32,725 nucleotides of DNA from Anaerolineales bacterium. GTDB taxonomy: Bacteria > Chloroflexota > Anaerolineae > Anaerolineales > Villigracilaceae. The stretch is taken from positions 1-32,725 of the forward strand of contig JAICQC010000009.1 of assembly GCA_025938055.1 (NCBI GenBank), in the 5' to 3' direction. The notes beneath the pieces are model-generated. The model made no database searches and was not told the DNA's origin. It saw nothing but the letters and a program-made list of their open reading frames with translations. Positions 1 through 9,901 of the stretch are shown here, piece by piece; position 1 is the first letter of the stretch; each line of letters opens with the position of its first letter. The position numbers were made by a program, and so were the translations under genes.

Positions 1-1
1 G

Positions 2-649
2 AACAATTCTATCTTTGACCAGTTTTATGAAATCGGCGTGATTCCAGTCCTCGAGATCGACGCAGCCGACCGCGCCAAGCCGTTAGCGGAAGCGTTGCTC
101 GCAGGAGGACTGCCTGTCGCGGAGGTGACCCTTCGCACCGAGGCGGCGCTCGAGTCGATTCGGGTCATGGCGCGCGAGCAACCGGAGGTCATCGTCGGGG
201 CGGGAACCGTGATCAATCGGCAGCAGGCGGAAGCGGCGCGCGATGTGGGCGCGCAGTTCCTCGTTTCGCCGGGGATGGTGGAGGAGGTCGTCGTCTGGGC
301 GCAGGAGAATCAGGTCCCAATCCTGGTCGGCGGGGTGACTCCTACGGAAATGATCCGCGCGATCAACCTCGGGCTACACCTTCTGAAATTTTTCCCCGCC
401 GAAACGATGGGAGGGCTTAAAGCCATCAAGTCGATCTCCGATCCGTTCCCACAGTTAAAGTTCATTCCAACTGGCGGCATCCGCCTTGAAAACCTGGCAG
501 AGTATTTGCAAATGAAAAAAGTTCATGCCATAGGCGGCTCCTGGATGGCAAAGCGCCAGATGATCGCAGAGGGTATGTTCGGTGAGATCACGCGCATGGC
601 GAGAGAAGCCAGCAACATTGTCAAACAGGTTAGGAGAAATCATTCATGA
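2..649 (+). CDS. eda: 2-dehydro-3-deoxy-phosphogluconate (KDPG) aldolase, 5' end just outside the window
   Basis: Class I aldolase that splits KDPG into pyruvate and glyceraldehyde 3-phosphate (Entner-Doudoroff and uronate routes), cytoplasmic. The frame is open to the left edge. Its visible N-terminus (FDQFYEIGVIPVLEI) is the expected first helix and strand of the family, so only a few residues appear to be missing. The GTG at 38 would cut this helix off and is not the start. Visible landmarks are the EVTLRT motif with the catalytic Glu (visible residue 41), the KFFPAE motif with the Schiff-base Lys (about 129), and the phosphate-binding PTGGI and IGGSW segments. It overlaps the next gene by ATGA, indicating translational coupling. 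Family assignment is secure. The substrate could also be KDPGal or a related keto-deoxy-sugar phosphate. Confidence 0.93.
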   Translation, partial: NNSIFDQFYEIGVIPVLEIDAADRAKPLAEALLAGGLPVAEVTLRTEAALESIRVMAREQPEVIVGAGTVINRQQAEAARDVGAQFLVSPGMVEEVVVWAQENQVPILVGGVTPTEMIRAINLGLHLLKFFPAETMGGLKAIKSISDPFPQLKFIPTGGIRLENLAEYLQMKKVHAIGGSWMAKRQMIAEGMFGEITRMAREASNIVKQVRRNHS

Positions 650-1680
650 AAGAGCAACCGCTTCGCACCACCGTGATCGGAAGTTATCCGTTCCCCTCTT
701 GGCTGGAGTTGGCGACTCAGCAGCTCGATAAATTCGGCACAAATGAGATTACTGAGCTGCAGGAAGACGCGGTTATCGTCGCCATCCATGATCAAGCGGA
801 AGCGGGACTGGACGTTATCACTGACGGTGAGCAATCGCGGCTGGATTTCAATCTGTCATTCTACGGATATTTACAGGGCATTCAACCGAATGAACGCCCG
901 CTGCGCGTGTTCGGTCCGCCGGCGCATGACCAGCGCGGCAAACATGACATCATAGATGAAATCACGGCGCCGCGCGGGCTCGGCGTGGTAGAGGAGTACG
1001 AACGATTGAAACGGCTCGCTCCCAAAGGCTTCACGCTCAAAGCCAGTGTGCCGGGTCCGTACACGTTGAGCGGAAGGTTGAATCCCAATCAACAATACCC
1101 GGACCGATACGCGGTTACCGAAGCGTTGATTCCCATCGTGCGCGTGGAACTTGAATCCTTGGTCAGGGCAGGCTGTGAGGAAATCACTATGGATGAACCC
1201 TCCATGAGCTGTTATGCCTACAAGGAAGACACCAGCCGCTTTGTGGATATTTTCAACCGCACAGTGGACAGTGTGTTTGGCAGAACGCATCTTTCCACTC
1301 ATTTATGTTTTGGGAATTTCAAGGCACGCGCAGTAGGTCCGCGCCAGTACACGCCGATGTTCCCTGATTTTCTTGACATGAAAGTGGATGAAATCCATCT
1401 GGAGATGGCGAGCCGTGAATTTTCTGAAATCGAGATCATCGAAGAAATCGCAAAAGTCAAGGATGTCGCCGTTGGCATTGTGGACGTGAAGTCCTATTAC
1501 ATCGAAACGCCCGAAGACATCGCCAGCCGCGTCCGCTTGTGCTTGAAATATGCACCGCCCGAACGCCTGTCCTTTGCGCCGGATTGTGGCCTGAGTCAGA
1601 CCGCGCGCTGGGCATCGAAGCTCAAACTTCAGAACATGGTCAGGGGCGTGAAGATGGTGAGGAAGGAGTTGGGATTGTGA
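646..1680 (+). CDS. MetE C-terminal-like (cobalamin-independent methionine synthase family) methyltransferase
   Basis: A 344-residue stand-alone UROD/MetE-fold protein. It matches only the catalytic C-terminal half of MetE, which is about 750 residues in E. coli. It opens with TVIGSYPFP, typical of this half. All four zinc ligands appear present: His219 and Cys221 (HLC), Glu253 (HLE) and Cys314 (APDCGL). Zn-thiolate methyl transfer is therefore plausible. Short MetE-like proteins of this kind in archaea and some bacteria take methyl groups from donors other than methyl-folate, so the donor and acceptor here are unknown. The start ATG overlaps the eda stop and follows a good AGGAGA site. The link with eda and a UlaG-like hydrolase is unusual for methionine synthesis and leaves open a role on a sugar-derived thiol or thioether. 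Family confident, substrate not. Confidence 0.85.
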   Translation: MKEQPLRTTVIGSYPFPSWLELATQQLDKFGTNEITELQEDAVIVAIHDQAEAGLDVITDGEQSRLDFNLSFYGYLQGIQPNERPLRVFGPPAHDQRGKHDIIDEITAPRGLGVVEEYERLKRLAPKGFTLKASVPGPYTLSGRLNPNQQYPDRYAVTEALIPIVRVELESLVRAGCEEITMDEPSMSCYAYKEDTSRFVDIFNRTVDSVFGRTHLSTHLCFGNFKARAVGPRQYTPMFPDFLDMKVDEIHLEMASREFSEIEIIEEIAKVKDVAVGIVDVKSYYIETPEDIASRVRLCLKYAPPERLSFAPDCGLSQTARWASKLKLQNMVRGVKMVRKELGL

Positions 1681-2516
1681 TCAAACCAGTCCAACAAGAT
1701 GACGTATTTCTCGAAGACGTATCACGCGCAAGGTCAAACCCTGACCAGTTGCATTTATGGTGGCTCGGTCAAAGTGGGTTCTTGACCCAGTGGCAGGATC
1801 ATCATCTTTTGATGGACCCTTATTTATCAGATTCGCTGACAAAGAAATATGTGAGCACAAACAAGCCTCACGTGCGGATGACTGAAAGCGTCATCGCGCC
1901 CGAACGGCTGGCTTTTATTGATGTCGTCACCTCCAGTCATAATCACACCGATCACCTCGACGGGGAAACATTGATCCCGTTATGGAAGGCGAATCCGAGC
2001 CTGCAGGTGATCGTCTCGCGCGCCAACAGAACGTTTGCAGCAGAGCGATTGCAGGTTGCATCCAAAAAACTGATCCCTATTCGCGTGGATGAAAAAGCGA
2101 TTACAGTTCCACCCTTTTCATTTCAAGCTATCCCCTCTGCTCACGAAACACTCGAGCAGGATGAAAACGGCGATTATCCCCATATCGGCCTGATCGTCCA
2201 GGCGGGCAAATGGACGATCTATCACAGCGGAGACTGCGTTCCTTATGAGGGCCTGGCGAAAAGGCTGAAGCAGTGGCAGGTCGACATTGCCCTACTTCCC
2301 ATCAACGGGAGTGACCCAGGGCGCGGCGTGGCGGGCAACTTCACAGGGGAGGAGGCGGCGCGGTTGGGGAAAGAAATCAATGCAGGGATTGTGATTCCCT
2401 GTCACTATGACATGTTCGAATTCAACACGGTTTCGCCTGAGGGATTTGTGGAAGCCGCGAAACAAATCGGTCAACAATATCGGGTATTGAAGTGTGGGGA
2501 AAGATTGGATCTGTAA
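1677..2516 (+). CDS. UlaG-like metallo-beta-lactamase-fold hydrolase
   Basis: A 279-residue MBL-fold protein from a GTG start that overlaps the previous stop (GTGA) and follows an AGGAAGGAG ribosome site. An upstream in-frame start at 1539 lies inside the preceding gene and was rejected. The metal-binding signature SHNHTDHLD gives His88, His90, Asp92 and His93. The later ligands are Asp186 (YHSGD) and His243 (IPCHYD). The overall pattern resembles L-ascorbate-6-phosphate lactonase UlaG and the UPF0173/UlaG group, but without UlaG's longer C-terminus (UlaG is about 354 residues). Lactone or phosphodiester hydrolysis in the cytoplasm is the likely chemistry. Being third in a unit with KDPG aldolase, it may open a sugar-acid lactone. 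The true substrate is unknown. Confidence 0.82.
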   Translation: MIKPVQQDDVFLEDVSRARSNPDQLHLWWLGQSGFLTQWQDHHLLMDPYLSDSLTKKYVSTNKPHVRMTESVIAPERLAFIDVVTSSHNHTDHLDGETLIPLWKANPSLQVIVSRANRTFAAERLQVASKKLIPIRVDEKAITVPPFSFQAIPSAHETLEQDENGDYPHIGLIVQAGKWTIYHSGDCVPYEGLAKRLKQWQVDIALLPINGSDPGRGVAGNFTGEEAARLGKEINAGIVIPCHYDMFEFNTVSPEGFVEAAKQIGQQYRVLKCGERLDL

Positions 2517-2549
2517 ATAACGCTGCCAACCCGCATGCTTATCAACAGG

Positions 2550-3764
2550 TCACCGCTTTCTATCCTGATAGCGCTTATAGACACGCTTCCATGCTTCGGT
2601 GGGATTCGCCGGTTTCGACTTCTTTCGGTCGTCGCGGCTCAGATGAAATGCAAAATCCTCGAGTAAGCCGCAGACCGCTTCATTCGGCTTGAACTGGACG
2701 GGCGGGCGTCCATAGTTGATCGCTTCCACAAATAAGGCATCGGTATAAGGGATGACCATGGAGGACGGCATCCCCACAGCGGTTTCGATCTTATCCTTTG
2801 GAAGACCGGAGCGGGGAAACGTGGCGTTGAGAATCAGTCTCATTTTTTCCTTGGGATATCCCAGTTTTTTATAGGTATCCATGGCAGCCGAGGCTGCACG
2901 GATCGAGGACATGTCGGGGGAAGCAATCATCAAAATGACATCGGCAACATCCAGTGCCTGGAGGGTAACATCGCTGAAATCATGAGAAAGATCCGCAACA
3001 ATGTATTCGAAGTTTTGCTTTAATAAGCGGAAGGCAGCCGCCAGGGTTTCAGGTTGTAAAGGCGCAGCCTCCGCCGGGAAGGTGGGGGCTGCAATAAAGG
3101 ATAACCCGTTTTCATATGTATCGATCACGGAGATAAGTGCATCCATGTCCAGTTCATTTGTGCTGAATCGTGATATATCCACCCATGTTCGGCGCAAGGC
3201 TTTGTTTAGCATCAAGGCAACCTGCCCGGAGGTCATGGTTAAGTCCAGCAGGATGGTGGAATGAGTCCACAAGGAGGCTAACGCAACGCCCAGATTGACT
3301 GCCAGCGTGGAGCATCCCGTCCCGCCGCGCAGGCTATGCACCACGATCATACGTCCCTCTTGGGCAGACGTTTCGGCGCGAGGCACGCGCGTCGCCTCTG
3401 CCCGGCGGAGCAACGCCAGGACACGCGCCATCAACTCTGCAGGTTCAAATGGTTTCGTCAGGTGATCGTCTGCACCGGCTTCAAATGCCTTGAGCTTATC
3501 TTGCAAGCCAGACTGCGCCGTAAGGATCAGAATCGGCGTATCGGCAAACTCCGGCTCGCGGCGCAGAATGCTGGTTAGCTGATACCCGTCGATATCAGGC
3601 ATCATTACATCTGTAATGATTACGTCAGGCTTGATCATGCGCGCTTTTGTCACGCCCTGATTGCCGTTATCGGCAAAATCAAGTTGTGCAGCAAGAGGTT
3701 CCAAGGCGCGAGCAACAAGTTGATGGTTGATCGGTTCATCATCTACGATTAAGATACGCGGCAT
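2550..3764 (-). CDS. Receiver domain fused to a CpaE/TadZ-type MinD-like ATPase
   Basis: A 404-residue protein. An N-terminal response-regulator receiver (about residues 1-120) has the acidic pair in VDDE, phosphoacceptor Asp near 52 (ITDVMMPD) and the conserved Lys in TKPFEP. A linker leads to a ParA/MinD-type domain from about residue 138. Its deviant Walker A reads RGGTGCST, with no lysine at the usual second position, as often seen in CpaE/TadZ proteins that localise pilus or secretion machinery. Of two adjacent ATGs (3767 and 3764) the second has the better spacing from AGGAGG. It lies 19 bases after the hybrid kinase gene in the same orientation and is a plausible output partner. No pilus genes are visible in the window, so the cellular target is open. 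Confidence 0.85.
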   Translation of the reverse strand: MPRILIVDDEPINHQLVARALEPLAAQLDFADNGNQGVTKARMIKPDVIITDVMMPDIDGYQLTSILRREPEFADTPILILTAQSGLQDKLKAFEAGADDHLTKPFEPAELMARVLALLRRAEATRVPRAETSAQEGRMIVVHSLRGGTGCSTLAVNLGVALASLWTHSTILLDLTMTSGQVALMLNKALRRTWVDISRFSTNELDMDALISVIDTYENGLSFIAAPTFPAEAAPLQPETLAAAFRLLKQNFEYIVADLSHDFSDVTLQALDVADVILMIASPDMSSIRAASAAMDTYKKLGYPKEKMRLILNATFPRSGLPKDKIETAVGMPSSMVIPYTDALFVEAINYGRPPVQFKPNEAVCGLLEDFAFHLSRDDRKKSKPANPTEAWKRVYKRYQDRKR

Positions 3765-3783
3765 CATTTCCTCCTACGGCTTC

Positions 3784-6700
3784 TTATGCAAATTCCCATA
3801 TCGATACGAATTCCTGCAAACGCTGGATTTCACATTCCACTTGCTCTACAAGAATCGAAGCAAATTGCAGGTCTTCCCGTTTTCCCATCTCTTCCAACTC
3901 CAGCGAGAGACTTGCCAGGGGTTCAGTGGCAAAGTTGAGACAAGTCCCCTTCAGGTTATGGGCAAGGCGACCCACCTTATGAGCATCATTATTCTTCACT
4001 GCCTCCTGAATCTCGGAAAGGCGCTCCGGCAGGCCGGAGTAAAAAAGCCCAAACATTTCAAGCATGAACACGCGGTCACCATCAAAATGGACAAGGGCCG
4101 ATTCGACATTCATTGGCGGTATGTTCGTTTGGGTGACAAATTGCGGCACCAAGTCATTCGTCGCATCCTCGAATTGGATCTCTTCCCCGAAGAGACCATC
4201 GTCCTCAAGCAATGAGCTCTGTATGGATGCATATTCATCTGCAGGCGCTGACATTTCAGGAGAGTCAAATGCAGAATCTAGCTTTTGATCGCTCTGCGTC
4301 CATCTCTCCAGCATGCTGAAGAAGACCTTTGGCTCCAACGGCTTGGAGAGGTAATCATCCATGCCAGCTTCGATACAGCGTTCGCGGTCACCGCTCAACG
4401 CGTGAGCGGTCATAGCAATGATCGGCGTATGCACGCCCGTTTGTTCCTCCCATTCACGGATTAATCGTGTGGCTTCAAAACCATCCATCTCAGACATCTG
4501 AACGTCCATCAGGATGGCATTGTAGCTGGCAGCCTTTGCCTTTTCAACGGCATGTGTGCCGCTTTCCACGGCATCGACAGAATAACCTGCCTTTTGCAGG
4601 AGTGTGACCGCCAATTTCTGGTTGATGGGATTGTCCTCTGCCAGTAGAATGCGCAAGTGCTGACGGTTTTGTTCTGCGAGCTGGTGGCGGGTGACAAGTT
4701 GTTGACCTTCCTGCTCATTTTGACTCAATACGGCGATCAATGCCTCGCGCAGCATTTGCTGCTTTACAGGCTTCAGGAGATAGGCAGAACAACCAAGCGC
4801 TTCCAGGCGCGCTGCATCCCCGCGCATACCCATCGAGGTCAGGATGATGATCTTCGCTTGTTTCAGCGACGGGTCACTTCGGATGGCTTGCGCGGTTTGT
4901 TCGCCATCCATGCCGGGCATTTGCATGTCCAAAAGGACAATGTCGAAGGGATTGCCTGCGCGTACAGCCTGGCGCAACACTTCCAGCCCTTTCGCACCGC
5001 TCGAAACAGTTTCGATCTTGCATCCAAATCCCTCCACCATGTGAGTGAGGACCGTTCGATTAGTAAGGTTGTCGTCAATCGCCAGGACACGAGCCAAGGT
5101 GATGCTCACCGTCTCTGGCTGTAACGAAGTCATGGCAGGTTTACTGGTACGCGGCTGTTTTTCAAAATTGATGTTGAACCAGAATGTGCTTCCCTCACCG
5201 GGAGTGCTATGCACGCCTATCGTTCCATTCATTACTTCCACAAGTTGCTTGGAGATGGTCAGACCAAGACCTGTGCCGCCATATTTTCGTGTGGTGGAGC
5301 CATCTGCCTGGGTGAAACGTTCAAAGATCAATGCTTGCCTTTTCAAGGGGATGCCGATCCCGGTATCCTGCACGGAGAAGCGGATCTCGACCGTATCATC
5401 TTCCTCCTTGACCGGCTCTGCCCGAATAATGATCTCACCTTGATGGGTAAATTTAATGGCATTCCCCACCAGGTTGACCAAAATCTGACGCAACCGCGAT
5501 GGATCTCCGCGCAGGTCTGCTGCAAGGTCAGGGTGGATCAAGCAGACCAACTCCAGACCCTTCTCTTCCGCGCGCTTGGCAAGAGCGTAGGCAACGTCCT
5601 CAATCGTGTTGCGCAAGTCGAAATTAATGGTTTCCAGCTCCAGCCTACCTGCTTCGATCTTTGAAAAGTCCAGGATGTCATTAATGATGACCAACAATGC
5701 TTCTGCGCTGTGCAGAGACGTTTGCAAATAATCCTGTTGTTCAGCAGTCAGAGAGGTATCCAGGGCGAGCTCGAGCATGCCGATGACCCCGTTCATCGGT
5801 GTGCGAATCTCATGGCTCATATTGGCAAGGAATTCACTCTTGGCGCGGTTCGCTTCTTCCGCCTCTTGTTGGGCGCGGACCAGATCAGAAATATCATGAT
5901 AAATCGCCAGCGCGCCGGTTCGTTCGTTTCCCACAAAGATGGGAACTCCGAAAATTTCCACATCTACATGCGAACCATCTTTGCGATGACGTTTCCCAAT
6001 TCGGTGGATCGACTTCTCCATCACGTGCCGCGTATACTGGGCAGCTTCCTGATAGGTTTCCACTGTTGTGATCAGCGTATCGAGATTTTTCCCTATAATC
6101 TCTTTAGCTTTATATTGGAAAAGATTTTCGAAAGCAGGGTTGCTGGATAAGATGTTTTCGGCTTCATCCAAAACTACGATGGCAACCGGACTGTTGCTGA
6201 CAACGGCTTCGAAATATTGTTTCTGACGTACGATCTCTGCTTCAACCTGCTTGCGCTCGGTAATGTCGCGGTCGATACCAACGATGAGCTCACGCCCACT
6301 CACTGTAAGGATGGTTGTAGAAACTTCCACGGGGAAGATCGAGCCATCCTTGTGACGGTGAAGCGTTTCAAGCTTGAAATGACCCACCTCACGCAACTGC
6401 TTAAGATAGGTCATTCGCTCGTCTGGCGTGCCAGTCGTTACGTTCAAAATGTTGATGGACTGACCGATCAGCTCATCCCGCTCATACCCGTTCATCTGGC
6501 CTGCCGCTTCATTGCAATCGAGAATTGGCCACAAGCTACTGGGATCATTTGGATCAATGATCACAACAGCATCGGGCAGCAAGTTCAACATAGTCCGAAA
6601 CAGGGTTTCAGTCTGTTCCAGCGTTGTTTCCACCTGCTTGCGGTCTGTAATGTCATGAAAGACGATCAGCTTTTGCCCATCGATCCCTTTTTCCTGCATA

Positions 6701-7182
6701 GAAGAGATGGACACATCATAGAGTCGTCCGAGCCAGTTGAAGGAATAGATGGCACGGTCGAAGCGTTCTTCTGTCTTGAAAACGTCTGACAGGCTGTGCC
6801 CGATCACACTTTTAAACGTAACCCCCAGGCGGTCTACCAGGGCACGATTACAACGCAGGACGAGGTCATTTTCATTGATTACAAGAATAGGGTCTGAGAT
6901 GGAATCAAAGATCAGTTCCCATTCCTGTTTGCCCTGTTCGATAACATGGAGCAATCCGCGCTGCGAGCCAATCAGACCGCCCACAATTCCGAAGAGCAGG
7001 GGGATAAAATCCATCACGATGAGAATGGGATCTATTCTATGGGCATAAAAAAATGCCCAGAGCGTCATGGGCAAATTATTTTTCGAAAATTGCAACCAGA
7101 CCCCCAGGAAGAAAAAGATTGTTCCAACCAGTACGCCCGCGATGGCAAAACGATACATTGTGCGGTTTCTTAGCCATTTCAT
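3784..7182 (-). CDS. Hybrid sensor histidine kinase with three PAS, two receiver and one HPt domains
   Basis: A 1132-residue membrane phosphorelay kinase. Two predicted membrane segments lie near residues 10-30 and 52-75 with almost no periplasmic loop, so it probably senses within the membrane or cytoplasm. Three PAS modules follow at about 88-185, 195-310 and 325-435. HisKA has [10 protein letters not shown] (His457). The ATPase domain has the N box [19 protein letters not shown] and GGTGLGL. Receiver 1 has phosphoacceptor Asp752 (LLDMQMPG) and receiver 2 Asp893 (LMDVQMSE). A C-terminal HPt domain has AHNLKGTC (His1075). The domain order is BarA-like. The start at 7182 is preferred over ATG 7221 because GGAGG lies five bases before it and a possible -10 box lies only a few bases above 7221. 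Confidence 0.92.
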   Translation of the reverse strand: MKWLRNRTMYRFAIAGVLVGTIFFFLGVWLQFSKNNLPMTLWAFFYAHRIDPILIVMDFIPLLFGIVGGLIGSQRGLLHVIEQGKQEWELIFDSISDPILVINENDLVLRCNRALVDRLGVTFKSVIGHSLSDVFKTEERFDRAIYSFNWLGRLYDVSISSMQEKGIDGQKLIVFHDITDRKQVETTLEQTETLFRTMLNLLPDAVVIIDPNDPSSLWPILDCNEAAGQMNGYERDELIGQSINILNVTTGTPDERMTYLKQLREVGHFKLETLHRHKDGSIFPVEVSTTILTVSGRELIVGIDRDITERKQVEAEIVRQKQYFEAVVSNSPVAIVVLDEAENILSSNPAFENLFQYKAKEIIGKNLDTLITTVETYQEAAQYTRHVMEKSIHRIGKRHRKDGSHVDVEIFGVPIFVGNERTGALAIYHDISDLVRAQQEAEEANRAKSEFLANMSHEIRTPMNGVIGMLELALDTSLTAEQQDYLQTSLHSAEALLVIINDILDFSKIEAGRLELETINFDLRNTIEDVAYALAKRAEEKGLELVCLIHPDLAADLRGDPSRLRQILVNLVGNAIKFTHQGEIIIRAEPVKEEDDTVEIRFSVQDTGIGIPLKRQALIFERFTQADGSTTRKYGGTGLGLTISKQLVEVMNGTIGVHSTPGEGSTFWFNINFEKQPRTSKPAMTSLQPETVSITLARVLAIDDNLTNRTVLTHMVEGFGCKIETVSSGAKGLEVLRQAVRAGNPFDIVLLDMQMPGMDGEQTAQAIRSDPSLKQAKIIILTSMGMRGDAARLEALGCSAYLLKPVKQQMLREALIAVLSQNEQEGQQLVTRHQLAEQNRQHLRILLAEDNPINQKLAVTLLQKAGYSVDAVESGTHAVEKAKAASYNAILMDVQMSEMDGFEATRLIREWEEQTGVHTPIIAMTAHALSGDRERCIEAGMDDYLSKPLEPKVFFSMLERWTQSDQKLDSAFDSPEMSAPADEYASIQSSLLEDDGLFGEEIQFEDATNDLVPQFVTQTNIPPMNVESALVHFDGDRVFMLEMFGLFYSGLPERLSEIQEAVKNNDAHKVGRLAHNLKGTCLNFATEPLASLSLELEEMGKREDLQFASILVEQVECEIQRLQEFVSIWEFA

Positions 7183-7233
7183 GGCTGCCTCCATCTTATA
7201 AAGGGAAAACTCGGAACCCATATACTGAGGGCT

Positions 7234-7242
7234 AGTGTAGCA
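7234..7242 (-). promoter_or_regulatory. Possible extended -10 element for the hybrid kinase gene
   Basis: On the minus strand the bases read TGCTACACT, an extended -10-like element, about 50 bases before the preferred kinase start. No convincing -35 is visible at 17 bases. The position would put the transcript start just above the alternative ATG at 7221, which favours the downstream start at 7182. Weak call. Confidence 0.25.
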
Positions 7243-7286
7243 TACAAATTTTTGAATTTACTTACAGTTTAATAACGTCGAACTTT

Positions 7287-7316
7287 CAAAAAGAATAGGA
7301 ATTTCCCCGTATTCCT
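7287..7316 (-). terminator. Candidate intrinsic terminator after the SBF-family transporter
   Basis: Read on the minus strand, AGGAAT and ATTCCT form a six-base stem around an eight-base loop and are followed by ATTCTTTTT. It lies 60-90 bases after the transporter stop and before the kinase promoter region. The stem is AT-rich and modest. The rest of the 7183-7374 gap shows no other clear element. Confidence 0.4.
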
Positions 7317-7374
7317 TGGCAAAAACTACCTGAGGATCGTCAACACCAGACGGTCACAAGAAGAAAATATGTCT

Positions 7375-8283
7375 TTATCGGCTGCGCCGCTTTTCAAATT
7401 GGTAGATGGACCAGGAGTTATACAAGTGATGGTACACAATATAGAAGGTGGGACCCATTGCCACCAGTGGATTAATAAACGTTAGCGCGATCCAGATGAC
7501 GAACGACAGATTCTTTTGTCCGAGTGACTGGCTGGCTTCCTGCCAGTTGCGCGGACCGCCAAGGAGGGCGCCCACGCCAAAGTTGGCAATACAGAGAACA
7601 AGCGAAATCAGAGCGATGGTAACAAGTGTGAGCAGGGAATTTGAATTTTCATTGCGCAGAAAACTCGAGGCGTTGGCGCTGATAAGCAACAGATTGACGA
7701 GCCAGATGGGAAAAGAGAGGGACTTCCCTTTGCGAATAAAATCCCGGCCTGCTGCAGGTAGAAACGTGCTGAAGCGGGCGAGGATCAACGGTACGAACAT
7801 GACGATCAGTACAGGTTCCAGAACCTCCCAAACCGAGACTTGCACGTCTGCGCTAATCAAGAACGGCAGTGTCACCGGGATCACTACCGCGCTGGAGAGG
7901 TTTGTAACCAGCACGGCGGCGATTACATACTCGATTTCACCTTTGATAAACCCGATGATCACCGGCGCCGCAATGGCTGTTGGAGCGATCGCCGTCATGA
8001 ACGCCGTCAGTGCCAGCATTTGGTCAAAGGATGTCAGCAGCGCATAACTGAGAAATGCCAGCGCCACATTGGCAAGAAGTACCCATAACACACTTTTTTG
8101 GATCATTCCCAATTTGAAATCGATATCCAGGAACGCGAAGAACAGCATCACCATCAGCAGATACTGGATCAGGAAGGATGCATGATGGAGTTGAGGCATC
8201 AATGCGCCAAGCAGCATGGTTAGCAGCAAGCCAAAGACCTTGCCATAGACCTTGAAAAACGTGTTTGTCTGAGAAATCATCAC
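7375..8283 (-). CDS. Bile acid:sodium symporter (SBF/BASS) superfamily membrane transporter
   Basis: A 302-residue very hydrophobic protein with about nine or ten predicted membrane segments and almost no soluble part. The spacing, with the conserved mid-protein stretch APTAIAAPVIIGF and a later small-residue-rich helix, resembles the SBF/BASS and ACR3-like transporter superfamily. Substrate cannot be read from sequence. Bile acids themselves are unlikely in a free-living bacterium; small organic anions are more likely. The start is GTG at 8283 or ATG at 8280, with no clear ribosome site for either. It follows araA by about 100 bases on the same strand and could be transcribed with the arabinose unit, but the gap also allows a separate promoter. 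Confidence 0.75.
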   Translation of the reverse strand: MMISQTNTFFKVYGKVFGLLLTMLLGALMPQLHHASFLIQYLLMVMLFFAFLDIDFKLGMIQKSVLWVLLANVALAFLSYALLTSFDQMLALTAFMTAIAPTAIAAPVIIGFIKGEIEYVIAAVLVTNLSSAVVIPVTLPFLISADVQVSVWEVLEPVLIVMFVPLILARFSTFLPAAGRDFIRKGKSLSFPIWLVNLLLISANASSFLRNENSNSLLTLVTIALISLVLCIANFGVGALLGGPRNWQEASQSLGQKNLSFVIWIALTFINPLVAMGPTFYIVYHHLYNSWSIYQFEKRRSR

Positions 8284-8380
8284 GATTAATATTCAGGCGC
8301 GCGTTCTATCCTGCAGATATTTTACCTGCCACTATCACTTTCATTTTTAGATGACGTACGTTATGCAGACGACCTGCACA

Positions 8381-9886
8381 CTAGAATCCGCGCGCCATGT
8401 GGTAATACAAGTCATTCCAGCGCAGTTTTTCCTTGAATTCATCTACGCGGGTATTTTCATCGATCAACAGGAACTCGATCCCTGCCATTTCGGCAAAGTC
8501 GCGCAGATGCTCAGGCGTGATCGAATAGCTAAAGCCCGTGTGATGCGCGCCGCCGGCGAAGATCCATGCTGCTGCAGCGACCTTGAGATTCGGACGCGGC
8601 AGCCACAGGGCGCGCGCCACAGGAAGCCTGGGAAGAGGCTCATCAGTCGGGACAACATCCACCACATTCGCTACAAGCCGATAGCGCTGACCCATATCCA
8701 TAATGGAGGCGCAGACACCCGTGCCTGTCTGTGAATCGAAGACCAGCCGGACAGGATCAGCCTTGCCACCGATGGAGAGCGGGTGGATCTCCAATCTCGG
8801 CTTGCTGGCTGCGATCGATTCGCAAATCTCGAGCATGTGTGCGCCCAGCACTTTATCTCCGCTGGCGCTGAAGTGATATGTGTAGTCTTCCATAAAACTG
8901 ACACCGCCCGTCAAGCCGGCGTTCATCACCTTCATGGCGCGCACGAGCGCGGAGGTCTTCCAGTCGCCTTCCGCGCCGAAGCCATAGCCATCGCGCATGA
9001 GGCGCTGGACTGCCAGACCAGGCAACTGCACCAGCCCATGCAGATCCTCGAATGTGGTCGTAAAGGCTTTGAAGCTGCCCGCGCTCAGGAAATTCCGCAA
9101 ACCGATCTCGATGCGCGCACTATCCCGAAGGGACGCGTTTTTCGCGCCGTCCGATTTGAGTTCGGCAACGACATCATATTCATCTACATAGGTTTGTACA
9201 AGATCGTCCACTTCGGCGTCGGTGGCTTCACGGACGAGTTTGACCAGGTCGCCCACACCGTAGCCATAGACATCGTAACCGAGCCGCAGCTGCGCTTCGA
9301 CCTTGTCCCCTTCCGTCACCGCGACATCGCGCATGTTATCGCCAAAGCGCGCGATCTTTGCACCTTGCGCATCCGCCCAGGCACACGCCGCGCGGACCCA
9401 CACGCCGATCTCCTGCTGGACCTCCTCATCCTGCCAGTGACCGACAACCACCTTGCGATTGAGCCGCATACGACTCCCGATGAAGCCGAACTCGCGGTCG
9501 CCGTGCGCGGACTGGTTGAGGTTCATAAAATCCATATCGATTGTGGACCAGGGGATTTCCCGGTTGTATTGCGTGTGCAAATGCAGGAACGGTTTCTTGA
9601 GCAGGCTTAATCCCGCGATCCACATTTTGGCGGGTGAGAAGGTATGCATCCAGGTGACCAGACCCACACAGTTTTTCGCGGAGTTTGCTTCCAGGCAGAG
9701 TTCATAAATCGCATCCGGCGTTGTCAGCACAGGCTTGAAGACGACCTGCACTGGCACATGGGCAGAGGCACCCAAAGCCGCCGCGATCTCGCGCGAATGT
9801 TCGGCAACGGTCTCGAGGGTTTTCGGACCGTACAGATGTTGACTTCCCGTCACAAACCATACTTCGTACTGTTTCAGATCGATCAT
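8381..9886 (-). CDS. araA: L-arabinose isomerase
   Basis: Converts L-arabinose to L-ribulose in the cytoplasm (Mn-dependent). At 501 residues it has the normal AraA length. It opens with the hallmark [12 protein letters not shown] and contains FGAEGDWKT and [10 protein letters not shown], which carry the catalytic and metal-binding Glu and His residues, and HHTGFSY near the C-terminus. AAGGAG stands eight bases before the ATG. It is last in the order kinase, araD, araA, with gaps of 6 and 15 bases, so the three are co-transcribed. Full length with no sign of damage. Confidence 0.98.
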   Translation of the reverse strand: MIDLKQYEVWFVTGSQHLYGPKTLETVAEHSREIAAALGASAHVPVQVVFKPVLTTPDAIYELCLEANSAKNCVGLVTWMHTFSPAKMWIAGLSLLKKPFLHLHTQYNREIPWSTIDMDFMNLNQSAHGDREFGFIGSRMRLNRKVVVGHWQDEEVQQEIGVWVRAACAWADAQGAKIARFGDNMRDVAVTEGDKVEAQLRLGYDVYGYGVGDLVKLVREATDAEVDDLVQTYVDEYDVVAELKSDGAKNASLRDSARIEIGLRNFLSAGSFKAFTTTFEDLHGLVQLPGLAVQRLMRDGYGFGAEGDWKTSALVRAMKVMNAGLTGGVSFMEDYTYHFSASGDKVLGAHMLEICESIAASKPRLEIHPLSIGGKADPVRLVFDSQTGTGVCASIMDMGQRYRLVANVVDVVPTDEPLPRLPVARALWLPRPNLKVAAAAWIFAGGAHHTGFSYSITPEHLRDFAEMAGIEFLLIDENTRVDEFKEKLRWNDLYYHMARGF

Positions 9887-9901
9887 GATTGCAACTCCTT
9901 T

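Noticed and set aside
871..1302. Open frame antisense to the MetE-like gene
   Set aside because: It lies wholly inside a conserved gene, has no ribosome site and no recognisable motif.
2517..2549. Bidirectional terminator between the converging UlaG-like and CpaE-like genes
   Set aside because: The 33 bases contain no inverted repeat with a T-run.
8364..8378. TGCAG/CTGCA hairpin after araA as terminator
   Set aside because: The five-base stem has no U-tract on the minus strand, so it is too weak to call.
8783..9610. Long open frame on the plus strand opposite araA
   Set aside because: It is fully antisense to a strongly conserved araA. Its protein shows no family pattern, and it is explained by codon structure of the opposite strand.
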